Shown here: positions 31,715 to 40,976 of the stretch, one piece after another
How positions within the stretch are numbered: position 1 is the stretch's first letter
Layout of the letters: every line of letters begins with the position of its first letter
Source of the DNA: Nocardia mikamii NBRC 108933
Lineage (GTDB): Bacteria > Actinomycetota > Actinomycetes > Mycobacteriales > Mycobacteriaceae
Assembly (NCBI RefSeq): GCF_001613505.1
Contig: NZ_BDCM01000012.1
Location: 372,001-436,000 of the forward strand
DNA: 64,000 bases
Direction of reading: 5' to 3'
Made by a program: the position numbers and the translations under genes
Notes under the pieces: generated by a model
Seen by the model: only the letters and a program-made list of their open reading frames with translations
Databases searched by the model: none
Told to the model about the DNA's origin: nothing

Positions 31715-32221
31715 GTGACCGACCGAGACGGCATGCGCGCCCTGGCCACCGCCCAGCATCGCGGCCACGAGGTGCGACGGGCGTGGCTCGAGACGCTGGG
31801 GCCCGGCGAGCGGTCGGCGGTGTGGGCGTGGGCCGCGTTCACGGCCACCTTCGGGACCACACGGGCCCTCACACACTGGATCCGCGCCGGACACGGACCC
31901 AGCGGTGGCGGAATCAGCCTGGGCGGCAAGCATTTTCACCACTACAACATCGGGATCGCGACGCTCGCGGCGGTGGGGATGGTGGCGCTGCGCGGCACCG
32001 AGCGCGCCCGCCGCCATCCGGTGGTGGCCACCTCCTACGGCGCCGGTTCGGCGCTGATCGTCGACGAACTGGCACTGCTGCTGGATCTCGAGGACGTCTA
32101 CTGGGCACGCGAAGGGCGTACCAGCGTCGACGCGGCGGTGCTGGTGATCGGTCTCGGCGGTCTGGCCACCGCCGGATTCGAGTTCTGGCCGCGCGCCCAC
32201 CGCGCGCTGCGGGGACGGTGA
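31715..32221 (+). CDS. integral membrane protein, unknown function
   Basis: About 168 residues with four hydrophobic segments (WAWAAFTATFGTTRAL, GIATLAAVGMVAL, VVATSYGAGSALIVDELALLL, AAVLVIGLGGLATAGF). Conserved-looking GGKHFHHYNIG has three His between the first two segments, and the DELALLLDLEDVYW follows. This resembles small actinobacterial membrane proteins of unknown role. The start is uncertain: GTG at 31715 or ATG at 31733. No ribosome site stands out. Confidence 0.65.
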   Translation: MTDRDGMRALATAQHRGHEVRRAWLETLGPGERSAVWAWAAFTATFGTTRALTHWIRAGHGPSGGGISLGGKHFHHYNIGIATLAAVGMVALRGTERARRHPVVATSYGAGSALIVDELALLLDLEDVYWAREGRTSVDAAVLVIGLGGLATAGFEFWPRAHRALRGR

Positions 32222-32250
32222 GCGCGGTCCCGCGGTGACGCGGGCAGGGG

Positions 32251-32790
32251 TCAGCGTCCCTCGGTGGGGTTGTTTCTCGGGACGTCGTTTCGCGGAACAT
32301 CGCTTCGCGGAACATCGCTTCGCGGAACATCGCTTCGCGGAGCATCGTTTCGCGGAGCATCGTTTCGCGGAGCATCGTTTCGCGGAGCATCGGCTCCGGA
32401 CGTGCGACCGCCCTCGGCGTCCTTCCCCGGCTCGCGGGTCCGCGCGTCCGGATCGACCTTGTCGGCGCGGCGGAATTCCTGGGAGAGTTCGTCGCGCGAG
32501 GTCGCGGCCTCGTTGTGGTGGGCGGCTGCCTGTTCCTTCAGACCTGCCGCCTGCGCCGCCTTGATATCGGCCTCGGCCGACGCCGCTCGGGCCTTCGCCG
32601 CGGTTTCGTCGGCCAGCGCTTGGCGACGACCGACCTCGTGGGAACGCTCGGTCGCCTTCTCACGGATCTCCGCGGCCTCGGCGCGACGATGTTCCTTACG
32701 TTGAACCACGGCCACCCGGGCAAGCGCGGCGATGACCAGGATCGCCACAACCACGACAACAACGATCACGACGATCGTGGTGGTACTCAT
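32251..32790 (-). CDS. membrane-anchored coiled-coil protein with C-terminal pentapeptide repeats
   Basis: A 179-residue protein. An N-terminal membrane anchor (STTTIVVIVVVVVVAILVIAAL) is followed by an Ala/Glu/Arg-rich segment of ~90 residues likely to form a coiled coil (KEHRRAEAAEIREKATERSHE...). A C-terminal run of DAPRN/DVPRS units is encoded by 15-bp DNA repeats. GAGGAG lies six bases before the ATG at 32790. It is 50 bp downstream of the DUF6131 gene and likely shares its SigF-type promoter. Probably a stress-induced envelope protein. Confidence 0.75.
   Translation of the reverse strand: MSTTTIVVIVVVVVVAILVIAALARVAVVQRKEHRRAEAAEIREKATERSHEVGRRQALADETAAKARAASAEADIKAAQAAGLKEQAAAHHNEAATSRDELSQEFRRADKVDPDARTREPGKDAEGGRTSGADAPRNDAPRNDAPRNDAPRSDVPRSDVPRSDVPRNDVPRNNPTEGR
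32281..32400 (-). repeat. 15-bp minisatellite in the membrane coiled-coil gene
   Basis: Seven copies of a 15-bp unit (minus strand type CCGCGAAGCGATGTT) plus a degenerate eighth. Two sub-types, three or four copies each, differ by two or three bases; the copies within a sub-type are identical. Each unit encodes five residues, so copy change would keep the frame. Confidence 0.85.
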
Positions 32791-32840
32791 CTCGACTCCT
32801 CGAATTCGCTCGGGCGTTCCGGCGTGCGGCCGCACCGGCG

Positions 32841-32996
32841 TCAGTAGTAGTGGCGTCGCCCGCCGACGGCACGCCCCATCGAGCCCAGAGCCAGCAGCAC
32901 CAAACCGATGACGAGGACCACGATTCCGATGATCCAGATGATGTGGATCTTCAGCAGAAAACCGACGACGAGGAGAATGATTCCGAGAATGATCAT
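32841..32996 (-). CDS. DUF6131-like small membrane protein
   Basis: A 51-residue protein that is nearly all membrane: MIILGIILLVVGFLLKIHI, then WIIGIVVLVIGLVLLALGSMG, ending in the basic GRRHYY tail. This is the pattern of the DUF6131 family of small actinobacterial membrane proteins of unknown role. ATG at 32996. It is preceded by an excellent SigF-type promoter (33062-33088), so it belongs to the stress response. Confidence 0.8.
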   Translation of the reverse strand: MIILGIILLVVGFLLKIHIIWIIGIVVLVIGLVLLALGSMGRAVGGRRHYY

Positions 32997-33323
32997 GGTC
33001 GATACCTGATTCGGTGAATGAAGCGGCAGGCCTGCACCGGGCACTTCGACAGTCTGCAAAGCTACCCGCTGGCTACACGCTAAAAACCACTCAACCACCG
33101 CGAACGCACCGTGTCAACGGTGTCGGGCTACTGCCCGCCGCCCGATGTGCGGCCGCGCCGGCCCCGGTGGTCCCGGTGCCGACGCACGGCGCAGCGCGCG
33201 TCCCGGTTATCGGGAACCGTATCGCCGTGAGCGCCGGTCAGCGGGACGAGATCTGCTCGAGCGCCGTACCCCTTCTTAGCGTCGAAGGCGGAGAAACAGG
33301 TCTCCGGCGAAAGGTATCCGACT
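32997..33323. other. divergent intergenic region between DUF6131 and the monooxygenase
   Basis: 327 bp without a convincing gene. It holds the SigF-type promoter on the minus strand and, near 33107-33122, a dyad with arms CACCGT and ACGGTG around GTCA; the minus strand of this dyad contains TTGACA, a possible -35. Nothing else stands out. Confidence 0.5.
33062..33088 (-). promoter_or_regulatory. SigF-type promoter of the DUF6131 gene
   Basis: Minus strand GGTTT (GTTT at 33084-33087), a 16-bp spacer and GGGTAG (33062-33067). Sixty-five bp before the start codon of a small stress-type membrane protein. Confidence 0.6.
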
Positions 33324-34970
33324 GTGACCCCCGAGACGACATCGTCCACTGGGAATATCCGTACCGGCGTCGATGTGGTGATCGTCGGCGCAGGCATCGC
33401 AGGGCTCTACGCGATCCACCGGCTGCGCGGGCAGGGTCTGCGCGTGCGGGCGTTCGAGGCCGGCGACGGCGTGGGCGGCGTGTGGTATTGGAACCGCTAC
33501 CCGGGCGCGCGCTGCGACGTCGAGAGCGTCGACTACTCGTACTCGTTCGACGACGCCCTGCAGCAGGAATGGAACTGGAGCGAGAAGTACGCCACCCAGC
33601 CCGAGATCCTGTCCTATCTCGAACATGTCGCCGACCGTTTCGATCTGCGCCGCGACATCGAATTCGGCACGCGGGTAACCGATATCGTGCTCGACGAGAC
33701 CACGCTGCGCTGGCGGGTCCGCGTCGACAGCGGCGCCGAGGTGACGGCGCGGTTCGTCGTGCTGGCCACCGGTCCGCTGTCCAATGCCAACACCCCGGCC
33801 ATCGACGGGCTGCCGACCTTCGCCGGCCGGCTGCTGCACACTTCCAGCTGGCCCGCCGACGGTGTCGACTTCACCGGTCAGCGGGTCGGTGTCATCGGCA
33901 CCGGATCCTCGGGCATCCAAGCCATTCCGCATCTGGCCGAGCAGGCGGAACGGCTGTACGTCTTCCAGCGCACACCCAATTACAGTGTGCCCGCGGGTAA
34001 TACGCCGCTGGACGAGCAGACGCGCCGCGAGCAGAAGGCCGGCTATCCGGAGCGGCGGCGGCTGTCGATGGCCAGCGGTGGCGGTTCACCGCACCGGCCG
34101 CATCCGAAGAACACCCTCGAGGTTTCCGAGCAGGAGCGCCGCGACGCCTACGAGAAGCGCTGGCAGCTCGGCGGTGTGCTGTTCAGCAAGACGTTCCCGG
34201 ATCAGATGGTGACCGCCGAGGCGAACGAGCCGGCGCGCCTGTTCTGGGAGCAGAAGGTGCGCGCGGTGATCGACGACCCACGCGTCGCCGACCTGCTGAT
34301 CCCGCGCGACCATCCGATCGGCGCCAAACGGATCTGCACCGATACGAACTACTACGAGACCTACAACCGCGGCAACGTCGAACTGGTGGACCTGCGCACC
34401 ACACCGATCCAGCGGATCGACGCCGCGGGCGTGCACACCACCGACGCGCACTACGCGCTCGACACCCTCGTCCTGGCCACCGGCTTCGACGCGATGACCG
34501 GATCGGTCGCGAAGATGAATATCGTCGGCCGCGGCGGCGAAACGCTGAACGAGGCGTGGCGCGAGGGCCCGAAAACCTATCTGGGCCTGGGCATCAGCGG
34601 CTTCCCGAATTTGTTCAACCTCACCGGGCCCGGCAGTCCCTCGGTCCTGGCCAATATGGTGCTGCATTCGGAACTGCACGTGGACTGGGTGGCCGACGCG
34701 ATCGACTTCCTGGAACGCCGCGGCGCGGCCGCTCTCGAGGCGCGACCGGACGCGGTGTCGGCCTGGGTCGCCGAATGCGCCGAGCGGGCGGCGAAAACTC
34801 TGATGCCGCAAGCCAATTCGTGGTACCTCGGCGCGAACGTGCCGGGTAAGCCTCGGGTGTTCATGCCCTTCGTCGGCGGGTTCGGCGTGTACGGCGAGAT
34901 CATCGCCGAGGTGGCCGCGGCCGACTACAAGGGTTTCGACGTCCTCGACGTCCCCTCGGACCGGACGTAA
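33324..34970 (+). CDS. Baeyer-Villiger monooxygenase (type I, FAD/NADPH)
   Basis: A 548-residue flavoprotein. The FAD Rossmann motif is VVIVGAGIAGLYAIHRL; GVWYWNRYPGARCDVESVDYSYSF is the conserved stretch after it. The Baeyer-Villiger fingerprint FxGxxxHxxxW is FAGRLLHTSSWP, and the NADPH Rossmann motif is VGVIGTGSSGIQAIPHL. It inserts oxygen into ketones to give esters or lactones (cyclohexanone or cyclopentadecanone monooxygenase-like). The GTG start at 33324 is chosen because it begins the chain about 18 residues before the FAD motif. Followed by a strong terminator. Confidence 0.92.
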   Translation: MTPETTSSTGNIRTGVDVVIVGAGIAGLYAIHRLRGQGLRVRAFEAGDGVGGVWYWNRYPGARCDVESVDYSYSFDDALQQEWNWSEKYATQPEILSYLEHVADRFDLRRDIEFGTRVTDIVLDETTLRWRVRVDSGAEVTARFVVLATGPLSNANTPAIDGLPTFAGRLLHTSSWPADGVDFTGQRVGVIGTGSSGIQAIPHLAEQAERLYVFQRTPNYSVPAGNTPLDEQTRREQKAGYPERRRLSMASGGGSPHRPHPKNTLEVSEQERRDAYEKRWQLGGVLFSKTFPDQMVTAEANEPARLFWEQKVRAVIDDPRVADLLIPRDHPIGAKRICTDTNYYETYNRGNVELVDLRTTPIQRIDAAGVHTTDAHYALDTLVLATGFDAMTGSVAKMNIVGRGGETLNEAWREGPKTYLGLGISGFPNLFNLTGPGSPSVLANMVLHSELHVDWVADAIDFLERRGAAALEARPDAVSAWVAECAERAAKTLMPQANSWYLGANVPGKPRVFMPFVGGFGVYGEIIAEVAAADYKGFDVLDVPSDRT

Positions 34971-34989
34971 TCGAAGAGGTCCCACAGTA

Positions 34990-35021
34990 GGTCCCGCGGT
35001 CCGGATCCGGACCGCGGGACC
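34990..35021. terminator. bidirectional hairpin terminator
   Basis: A perfect 32-bp palindrome (arms GGTCCCGCGGTCCGGA and its complement), which folds as a GC hairpin, between the convergent monooxygenase and PIG-L genes. It has no T-tract. Confidence 0.65.
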
Positions 35022-35104
35022 GATACCGTGGTACGGCATTGCGTCCCACCGAAAGCCCCGGATCGGCTTGCGGCCCGGCGCAATCGCGACCGGTCCGCGC
35101 GATG

Positions 35105-35899
35105 TCACCGAGAGGCGAACAGATCCGTTTCGAGAAGGTCCGGTCGCGCGCCGCTGCGGATGAACCATTCGGTGCCGAACGCCCGGGCGAACGCCGGATC
35201 CGGCAGCGCGAGAAAGAAGGACTGCTCGTCGATCTGGCTCCGGTGCGCCCGCATGGCTTCGCGCTTGTGGCCGAGATAGGCGGAGACGTCGACCGCCGTG
35301 GTCAGCATCGATTCCGGCTTCCCGAATTCGGCGACCTCGCTGATATCGGGCGCCTCGATTCCCGTCTCCCCGGCCTGCTCGGCGATCTCCTTCATACCGC
35401 GCACGACCTCGTCGCGGTTCATGGTGCTCTGGAAAACCCGTGGGGTACCGGCCAATTCGGCGGCCCGCATCCCGACACGGTGGACCTGAATATGGTCGGG
35501 ATGACCGTATCCGCCGTTGTCGTCGTAGACGGTGAGTACCTCGGCGTCCTCCTCGGCGAGGATGGCGGCCAGCCGCCGCGCGGCATCCTCGACGGGAACG
35601 GTCCAGAACGATCCGGCCGCGTCGTTGGTGGGCGTCCCCATCATCCCCGAGTCGACGTAACCGAGGAACTCCACCCGCGCGACGCCGAGAATCTCTGCGG
35701 CAGCGTGGGTTTCGCGCACCCGCCGCTGCCACAACGGCTCGCCTTCGTCGAGGAATCCGTCCGGCACCTCGCCGTGCTCGCCGCGTGTCGCGACCACGAG
35801 AACCACTCGGTGCCCCTGCTCGTACGCCTTGCGCATCACCCCGCCACAGGTGATCGCCTCGTCGTCGGGATGGGCGTGGAAACTGACCAACGTTGCCAT
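35105..35899 (-). CDS. PIG-L family deacetylase
   Basis: A 264-residue zinc deacetylase. The metal motif is FHAHPDDEAI near residue 10, with GYGHPDHIQVHRVG carrying the third ligand. The layout is that of MshB and Mca of the mycothiol pathway; the sequence is nearer to the general LmbE group, so acetylated sugar conjugates are likely substrates but not certain. It sits 86 bp downstream of ilvD across a short repeat. Confidence 0.88.
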   Translation of the reverse strand: MATLVSFHAHPDDEAITCGGVMRKAYEQGHRVVLVVATRGEHGEVPDGFLDEGEPLWQRRVRETHAAAEILGVARVEFLGYVDSGMMGTPTNDAAGSFWTVPVEDAARRLAAILAEEDAEVLTVYDDNGGYGHPDHIQVHRVGMRAAELAGTPRVFQSTMNRDEVVRGMKEIAEQAGETGIEAPDISEVAEFGKPESMLTTAVDVSAYLGHKREAMRAHRSQIDEQSFFLALPDPAFARAFGTEWFIRSGARPDLLETDLFASR

Positions 35900-35940
35900 G
35901 GCGCAACGCTACGGCACGGCCACGGCCTTGTCGGCCTCAC

Positions 35941-36009
35941 CCGGTCACGGCTCCGAGAGCTCAGCCGGGTCACGGCCCCGAGATCTCAGCCGGTCACGGC
36001 TCCGTGGGC
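35941..36009. repeat. 24/25-bp tandem repeat spanning the ilvD stop codon
   Basis: Units CCGGTCACGGCTCCGAGAGC (35941 on), a 25-bp variant from 35965 and a partial third from 35990. The third unit encodes the last residues of IlvD (AVTG) and the others lie just after its stop, toward the PIG-L start at 35899. Confidence 0.7.
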
Positions 36010-37677
36010 GGCGGAGCTGACCAGCTTGCGGTACTTGGCCAGCACTCCCGAGGTGTACTTCGGAGCAAGCGGCTCCCAGCCGACCTTGCGCGCGGCCAGT
36101 TCGGCCTCGTCGATCTCGACGTCGAGAATGCGGTTGGCGACGTCGAGAACGATGGGATCGCCGTCGGCGACGAAGGCGATCGGCCCGCCGTCCACGGCCT
36201 CGGGCGCGACGTGACCGACGCACAAACCGGTGGTGCCGCCGGAGAATCGGCCGTCGGTGAGCAGCAGGACGTCCTTGCCCAGGCCCGCGCCTTTGATCGC
36301 CCCGGTGATGGCGAGCATCTCACGCATACCGGGTCCGCCCTTGGGGCCTTCGTAGCGGATCACCACCACATCGCCCGCGCCGATCGTGCCGTCCTCGAGC
36401 GCGTCCATCGCGGCGCGCTCTCCGTCGAAGACCCGCGCGGTACCGCGGAAGACGTCGGAGTCGAATCCGGCGCTCTTGACCACAGCGCCCTCGGGCGCGA
36501 GGGTGCCGTGCAGGATGGTCAGGCCGCCGGTCTTGTGGATGGGGCGATCCAGGGGGCGGATCACGTCACCGTCGAGGCCCAGCTCGATGTGCGCCAGATT
36601 CTCGGCCATGGTCGCGCCGGTCACTGTCAGCACATCGCCGTGCAGCAGCCCCGCGTCGAGCAGGGCCTTCATCACGACCGGGATGCCGCCGACCCGGTCG
36701 ACATCGTTCATGACGTAGCGGCCGAAAGGCTTGAGGTCACCCAGATGTGGCACCTTGTCGCCGACCCGGTTGAAGTCGGCCAGGGTCAGCTCGACTTCGG
36801 CCTCCCGCGCGATGGCCAGCAGATGCAGGACGGCGTTGGTGGAACCACCGAGCGCCATGACGACGGTGATGGCGTTCTCGAACGCCTCGCGGGTCAGGAT
36901 GTCGCGGGCGGTGATGCCACTGCGGAGCAGTCCGACCACGGCCTCGCCGGACTTGCGGGCGTAGTCGTCGCGGCGCCGGTCGGGCGCGGGGGGCGCGGCC
37001 GAACCGGGCAGGCTCATGCCCAGCGCTTCGGCGGCCGAGGCCATGGTGTTGGCGGTGTACATACCGCCGCAGGCGCCTTCGCCCGGACAGATCGCGCGCT
37101 CGATCCGGTCGACGTCCTCGCGGCTGATCAACCCCTTCATACAGGCGCCCACCGCCTCGAACGCGTCGATGATCGTGACATCACGGCCGTCGACGTTGCC
37201 CGGCAGCGTGGAACCGGCGTAGAGGAACACACTCGCCAGATCCAGGCGCGCCGCGGCCATCAGCATGCCCGGCAGGCTCTTGTCGCAGCCGGCGAGCAGG
37301 ACCGATCCGTCGAGCCGTTCGGCCATCATGACGGTCTCGACGGAGTCGGCGATGATCTCGCGGCTCACCAGGGAGAAGTGCATCCCCTCGTGGCCCATCG
37401 AAATTCCGTCCGAGACCGAGATCGTGCCGAATTCGAGCGGGTAGCCGCCGCCGGCGTGCACGCCCTCCTTGACCGCCTTGGCCAGGCGATCGAGCGACAG
37501 ATTGCACGGGGTGATCTCGTTCCAGCTGGAGGCGACGCCGATCTGCGGCTTGCCCCAGTCGTCGTCGCCCATGCCGACGGCGCGGAGCATGCCGCGGGCG
37601 GCGGTCTTCTCCAGCCCGTCGGTGACATCCCGGGAGCGAGGCTTGATGTCGTGCGCCGTGTCGCGATCGTGTGCCAT
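35986..37677 (-). CDS. ilvD: dihydroxy-acid dehydratase
   Basis: A 563-residue enzyme of branched-chain amino acid synthesis. The three Fe-S cysteine regions are present: a Cys in [17 protein letters not shown] and [17 protein letters not shown]; the later [11 protein letters not shown] and [21 protein letters not shown] are also conserved. It dehydrates 2,3-dihydroxy-3-methylvalerate and -isovalerate. The full length and start match the family. The C-terminal four residues are encoded within a small tandem repeat. It is divergent from the desaturase reductase gene. Confidence 0.96.
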   Translation of the reverse strand: MAHDRDTAHDIKPRSRDVTDGLEKTAARGMLRAVGMGDDDWGKPQIGVASSWNEITPCNLSLDRLAKAVKEGVHAGGGYPLEFGTISVSDGISMGHEGMHFSLVSREIIADSVETVMMAERLDGSVLLAGCDKSLPGMLMAAARLDLASVFLYAGSTLPGNVDGRDVTIIDAFEAVGACMKGLISREDVDRIERAICPGEGACGGMYTANTMASAAEALGMSLPGSAAPPAPDRRRDDYARKSGEAVVGLLRSGITARDILTREAFENAITVVMALGGSTNAVLHLLAIAREAEVELTLADFNRVGDKVPHLGDLKPFGRYVMNDVDRVGGIPVVMKALLDAGLLHGDVLTVTGATMAENLAHIELGLDGDVIRPLDRPIHKTGGLTILHGTLAPEGAVVKSAGFDSDVFRGTARVFDGERAAMDALEDGTIGAGDVVVIRYEGPKGGPGMREMLAITGAIKGAGLGKDVLLLTDGRFSGGTTGLCVGHVAPEAVDGGPIAFVADGDPIVLDVANRILDVEIDEAELAARKVGWEPLAPKYTSGVLAKYRKLVSSAAHGAVTG

Positions 37678-37866
37678 GGGGCAAGCCTACGACCGGCGCA
37701 AACCCCGGAGCGGGTTGGTCGGTCTTCGGCGCGTGGCGTGGCGAGGCGGTTCGGCGCACAGTCGTCCACTCAACGAGCGAGCAGACCTGGCGACGGTGCG
37801 ACTCGCGGCGATACCGCGGGTGGATTCCGACGAACTTCGAGAATCGTGTGTACCGGCGCGCGACGG

Positions 37867-37917
37867 TGGTATACCAGCGCAGGTAGGCACAGGCATTTCG
37901 AGTGTACGGATGTACAC
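37867..37917. promoter_or_regulatory. two palindromes upstream of the desaturase operon
   Basis: TGGTATACCA (37867-37876) and a perfect dyad of GTGTAC and GTACAC around GGAT (37902-37917), 17 bp before the reductase start codon. TetR-type lipid-responsive regulators use sites of this kind. Confidence 0.45.
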
Positions 37918-37933
37918 GGAAGTGAGGGCTTCC

Positions 37934-39046
37934 ATGGATCTGTTGAAATGGAGTAAACGGCCTGCCGCCGATGTCAGCGCCAAGAAGCCGCGAGTCAACA
38001 TCGTGCGGGGGCTGGTGGCGCGGGCCACCACGCCACTGCTTCCCGACGACTACCTCCGCCTCGTCAACCCGCTGTGGACCGCCCGCGAACTGCGCGGCAA
38101 GGTCGTCGACGTCGTCAAGGAGACCGCCGATTCGGCCACCGTCACCATCCGGCCCGGCTGGGGCTTTCCGACCACGTACACGCCGGGACAGTACGTCGGC
38201 ATCGGACTGCAGATCGGCGGGCGCTGGCATTGGCGCTCGTATTCGCTGACCTCGATCGGCGGGGACGACGACAAGACCATCTCGATCACGGTGAAGGCGA
38301 ATCCCGACGGGTTCCTGTCGACACATCTGGTCGACGGTGTCGTGCCGGGCACCGTCATCCGGCTGGCGGCGCCGAAGGGCGATTTCCATCTGCCGGAGCC
38401 GGTGCCGGACAAACTGTTGTTCGTCACCGCCGGCAGTGGGATCACGCCGGTGATCGCGATGTTGCGCGCGCTCGAGGCCCATGGGCAGGAGCCCGACATC
38501 TGCCACGTGCATTCGGCACCCACCCGCGACGCCGTCATCTTCCTGGACGAGATGCAAAGCCGGGCCGCGGACTCCCCCCGCTACGACCTGACGCTCCAAC
38601 TCACCAGGGAGATGGGGAATTTCGACGCGGCACGGCTCGACGAATGGGTGCCCGATTGGCGCGAGCGCCACTGCTGGGCGTGTGGCCCGCCGGCGCTGCT
38701 GGACGAGATGGAAGCGCATTACGAGGCCGGCGGACTGCGCCGCCGGCTGCATACCGAGCGATTCACCATCGCCCGCACCGACCACGGCGGCGAGGGCGGA
38801 ACGGTGTACTTCGCCGCGTCCGGGAAGAAGGCGGAGATCGACGGCGCCACAACACTTCTCGAAGCGGGAGAAGAGCTGGGCATCGGAATGCCCTTCGGCT
38901 GCCGGATGGGAATCTGCCAAACCTGTGTCGTCCCGCTGGCGGGGGGATATGTGCGCGATCTGCGCACCGGCGCGGAGCGGCGCGAAGGAGAACGAATCCA
39001 GACATGCATCAGCAGCGTGTCCGGAGAATGCACCCTCGATCTGTAG
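37934..39046 (+). CDS. ferredoxin-NADPH reductase of the desaturase system
   Basis: A 370-residue protein that joins an FAD/NADPH oxidoreductase domain (YTPGQYVGIGLQIGG, WRSYSLTS, VTAGSGITPVIAML) to a C-terminal [2Fe-2S] ferredoxin domain with GCRMGICQTC and a final Cys in IQTCISS. It would pass electrons from NADPH to the desaturase encoded next, as Rv3230c does for DesA3. GAGGG lies six bases before the ATG. The desaturase gene follows after eight bases. Confidence 0.92.
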   Translation: MDLLKWSKRPAADVSAKKPRVNIVRGLVARATTPLLPDDYLRLVNPLWTARELRGKVVDVVKETADSATVTIRPGWGFPTTYTPGQYVGIGLQIGGRWHWRSYSLTSIGGDDDKTISITVKANPDGFLSTHLVDGVVPGTVIRLAAPKGDFHLPEPVPDKLLFVTAGSGITPVIAMLRALEAHGQEPDICHVHSAPTRDAVIFLDEMQSRAADSPRYDLTLQLTREMGNFDAARLDEWVPDWRERHCWACGPPALLDEMEAHYEAGGLRRRLHTERFTIARTDHGGEGGTVYFAASGKKAEIDGATTLLEAGEELGIGMPFGCRMGICQTCVVPLAGGYVRDLRTGAERREGERIQTCISSVSGECTLDL

Positions 39047-39054
39047 GAGCCCCT

Positions 39055-40296
39055 ATGGCCATCACCGATATCGACGCCTACGCCCACCTGACTCCCGAGG
39101 ACATCGAGGCGCTCGGCGACGAACTGGACACCATCCGCCGCGATATCGAGGAGTCCCGCGGTGAGCGGGACGCCCGTTACATCCATCGCACCATCGCCCT
39201 GCAGCGGGCCCTGGCGGCAGGCGGCCGGGTCACGCTGATGTTCAGCAATCGCAAGGCCGCATGGCTCGCCGGCACGGCGATGCTCGGGCTGGCCAAGATC
39301 ATCGAGAACATGGAGCTCGGCCACAATGTGATGCACGGGCAATGGGATTGGATGAACGATCCGGAAATCCACTCCTCGTCCTGGGAATGGGATACCACCT
39401 GCCCCAGCGTGCAATGGAAGCATTCGCACAATTTCGTCCATCACAAGTACACGAACGTCGTCGGCATGGACGACGACGTCGGCTACGGAATTCTGCGAGT
39501 GACCCGCGACCAGCGGTGGGAGTGGTGGAACATCGGAAATCCGGTGTACAACCTGACATTGGGAACGTTGTTCGAATGGGGCGTCGCGCTGCACCACCTC
39601 GAGGTGGAGAAGATTCGCCGCAAGGACAAGACCTGGCGCCAGGCGTTCCGGGACCTGCGCATCATCGGAACGAAGGTCGGCAAACAGGCGGCCAAGGATT
39701 ATCTGATCTACCCGGCGTTGGCGGGGCGCAACTGGAAGACGACGCTGACCGCCGACGCCACCGCCAATCTCATCCGCAACTACTGGGCCTACATGGTGAT
39801 CTTCTGCGGCCACTTCCCCGACGGCGCGGAGAAATTCACGACCGAGGAGCTCGCGGAGGAGGATCAGCCCCGCTGGTATCTGCGACAGATGCTGGGGTCG
39901 GCCAACTTCCGCGCCGGGCCGCTCATGCGCTTCATGAGCGGTAACCTCAGCCACCAGATCGAACACCATCTGTTCCCCGACCTGCCCAGTAACCGGTACG
40001 AGGAGATCGGCGTCCGGGTCCGGGAACTGTGCGAGAAATACGACCTGCCGTACACGACCGGTTCGCTCGGCCGCCAGTATCTGCAGTCGTTCCGGACGAT
40101 CGCGAAGCTGGCCCTGCCCAATGCCCTGCTCACCGCGACCTCCGATGACGCCCCGGAGACCGCTTCCGAGTTGCGGTTCGCGATTCGCGACGGGATGCGT
40201 GCGCATTTCGGTGTCGACCCGGAGACCGGCAAGCGCCGGGGGCTGCGCACGGCGCTGCGCGAACTGAAGCAGGCGCCGGTGCGCACGGCATCCTGA
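39055..40296 (+). CDS. membrane fatty acid desaturase (DesA3-like)
   Basis: A 413-residue integral membrane desaturase. The histidine boxes are GHNVMHGQWDW, HSHNFVHHKYTN and HQIEHHLFPDLPSNRY, as in acyl-CoA delta-9 desaturases (stearoyl-CoA to oleoyl-CoA). It pairs with the reductase upstream. GGAG in the short intergenic space precedes the ATG. The C-terminal 30 residues are polar. A strong terminator follows 16 bp after the stop. Confidence 0.95.
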   Translation: MAITDIDAYAHLTPEDIEALGDELDTIRRDIEESRGERDARYIHRTIALQRALAAGGRVTLMFSNRKAAWLAGTAMLGLAKIIENMELGHNVMHGQWDWMNDPEIHSSSWEWDTTCPSVQWKHSHNFVHHKYTNVVGMDDDVGYGILRVTRDQRWEWWNIGNPVYNLTLGTLFEWGVALHHLEVEKIRRKDKTWRQAFRDLRIIGTKVGKQAAKDYLIYPALAGRNWKTTLTADATANLIRNYWAYMVIFCGHFPDGAEKFTTEELAEEDQPRWYLRQMLGSANFRAGPLMRFMSGNLSHQIEHHLFPDLPSNRYEEIGVRVRELCEKYDLPYTTGSLGRQYLQSFRTIAKLALPNALLTATSDDAPETASELRFAIRDGMRAHFGVDPETGKRRGLRTALRELKQAPVRTAS

Positions 40297-40312
40297 ACGC
40301 GGGAACCCACAT

Positions 40313-40351
40313 CGAACGCCGGCCCGCCACTCGGTGGCGGGCCGGCGTTCG
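40313..40351. terminator. bidirectional intrinsic terminator
   Basis: Perfect 18-bp arms, CGAACGCCGGCCCGCCAC and its complement, with loop TCG, between the desaturase gene and the convergent DHFR-fold gene. Confidence 0.8.
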
Positions 40352-40358
40352 GTGCCGG

Positions 40359-40934
40359 TCAGCCGATGTCGTAGACGTAGCTCAGTCGGCCGTCGGGCCA
40401 TTGCTCGAACTTCCGGAGCGCGAGTGGATGGCGAATACTCGTGGTCGCGAACAGGAACGGCCCGTTTCCCGCGATGAGTGGGTAGACGATGAGTCGGATC
40501 TCGTCCACCAAGCCCGCGTCGAGCGCGGCGCCGGTGAGGGTGGCGCCGCCCATGAGGTAGATGTCCTTTCCGGGTCGCGCTTTCAGTGCCGCGACGTCAT
40601 CGAGGCCGCGCAGGAATCGCGTATTCGGCCATGCGGCCGTACGTTTCGTTGCGGAGACGACGTAATGCGGTGTGCGCCGGGCGAATTCGACCCATTCGAG
40701 CTCGCCCGGCGTCGGCGCCGCGCCGGTCTGGGGCAGGGGTTTGCCCGGGTGGTCGCCGATCGCGGTCCAATACGCTTCGTAGCCGTCGTACATCCGGCCT
40801 CCGAGCACACAGGCGTCGATCTGCGGCGTCACACCGTAATCATCGGACCAGCCGTGCACCCAGTCCGCATACCCTTGTGCCCCTTCGTATTTCCCGTCCA
40901 CCGAGATCTTCATCGCTGCGATGAGCTTGCGCAT
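40359..40934 (-). CDS. dihydrofolate reductase-fold (RibD C-terminal type) protein
   Basis: A 191-residue protein: RKLIAAMKISVDGK at the start, DACVLGGRMYDGYEAYW and DIYLMGGATLTGAALDAGLVDEIRLIVYPLIAGNGP are the family's NADPH-fold marks. Such proteins reduce small compounds with NADPH, target usually unknown. The start ATG is at 40934. It is the last of a minus-strand run that begins with the ECF sigma gene, though 42 bp separate it from the short-chain dehydrogenase gene. Confidence 0.85.
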   Translation of the reverse strand: MRKLIAAMKISVDGKYEGAQGYADWVHGWSDDYGVTPQIDACVLGGRMYDGYEAYWTAIGDHPGKPLPQTGAAPTPGELEWVEFARRTPHYVVSATKRTAAWPNTRFLRGLDDVAALKARPGKDIYLMGGATLTGAALDAGLVDEIRLIVYPLIAGNGPFLFATTSIRHPLALRKFEQWPDGRLSYVYDIG

Positions 40935-40976
40935 CCGTTCCTCTGCTTTCGTCGGTCGAACGGCGAACGCCGCCGA

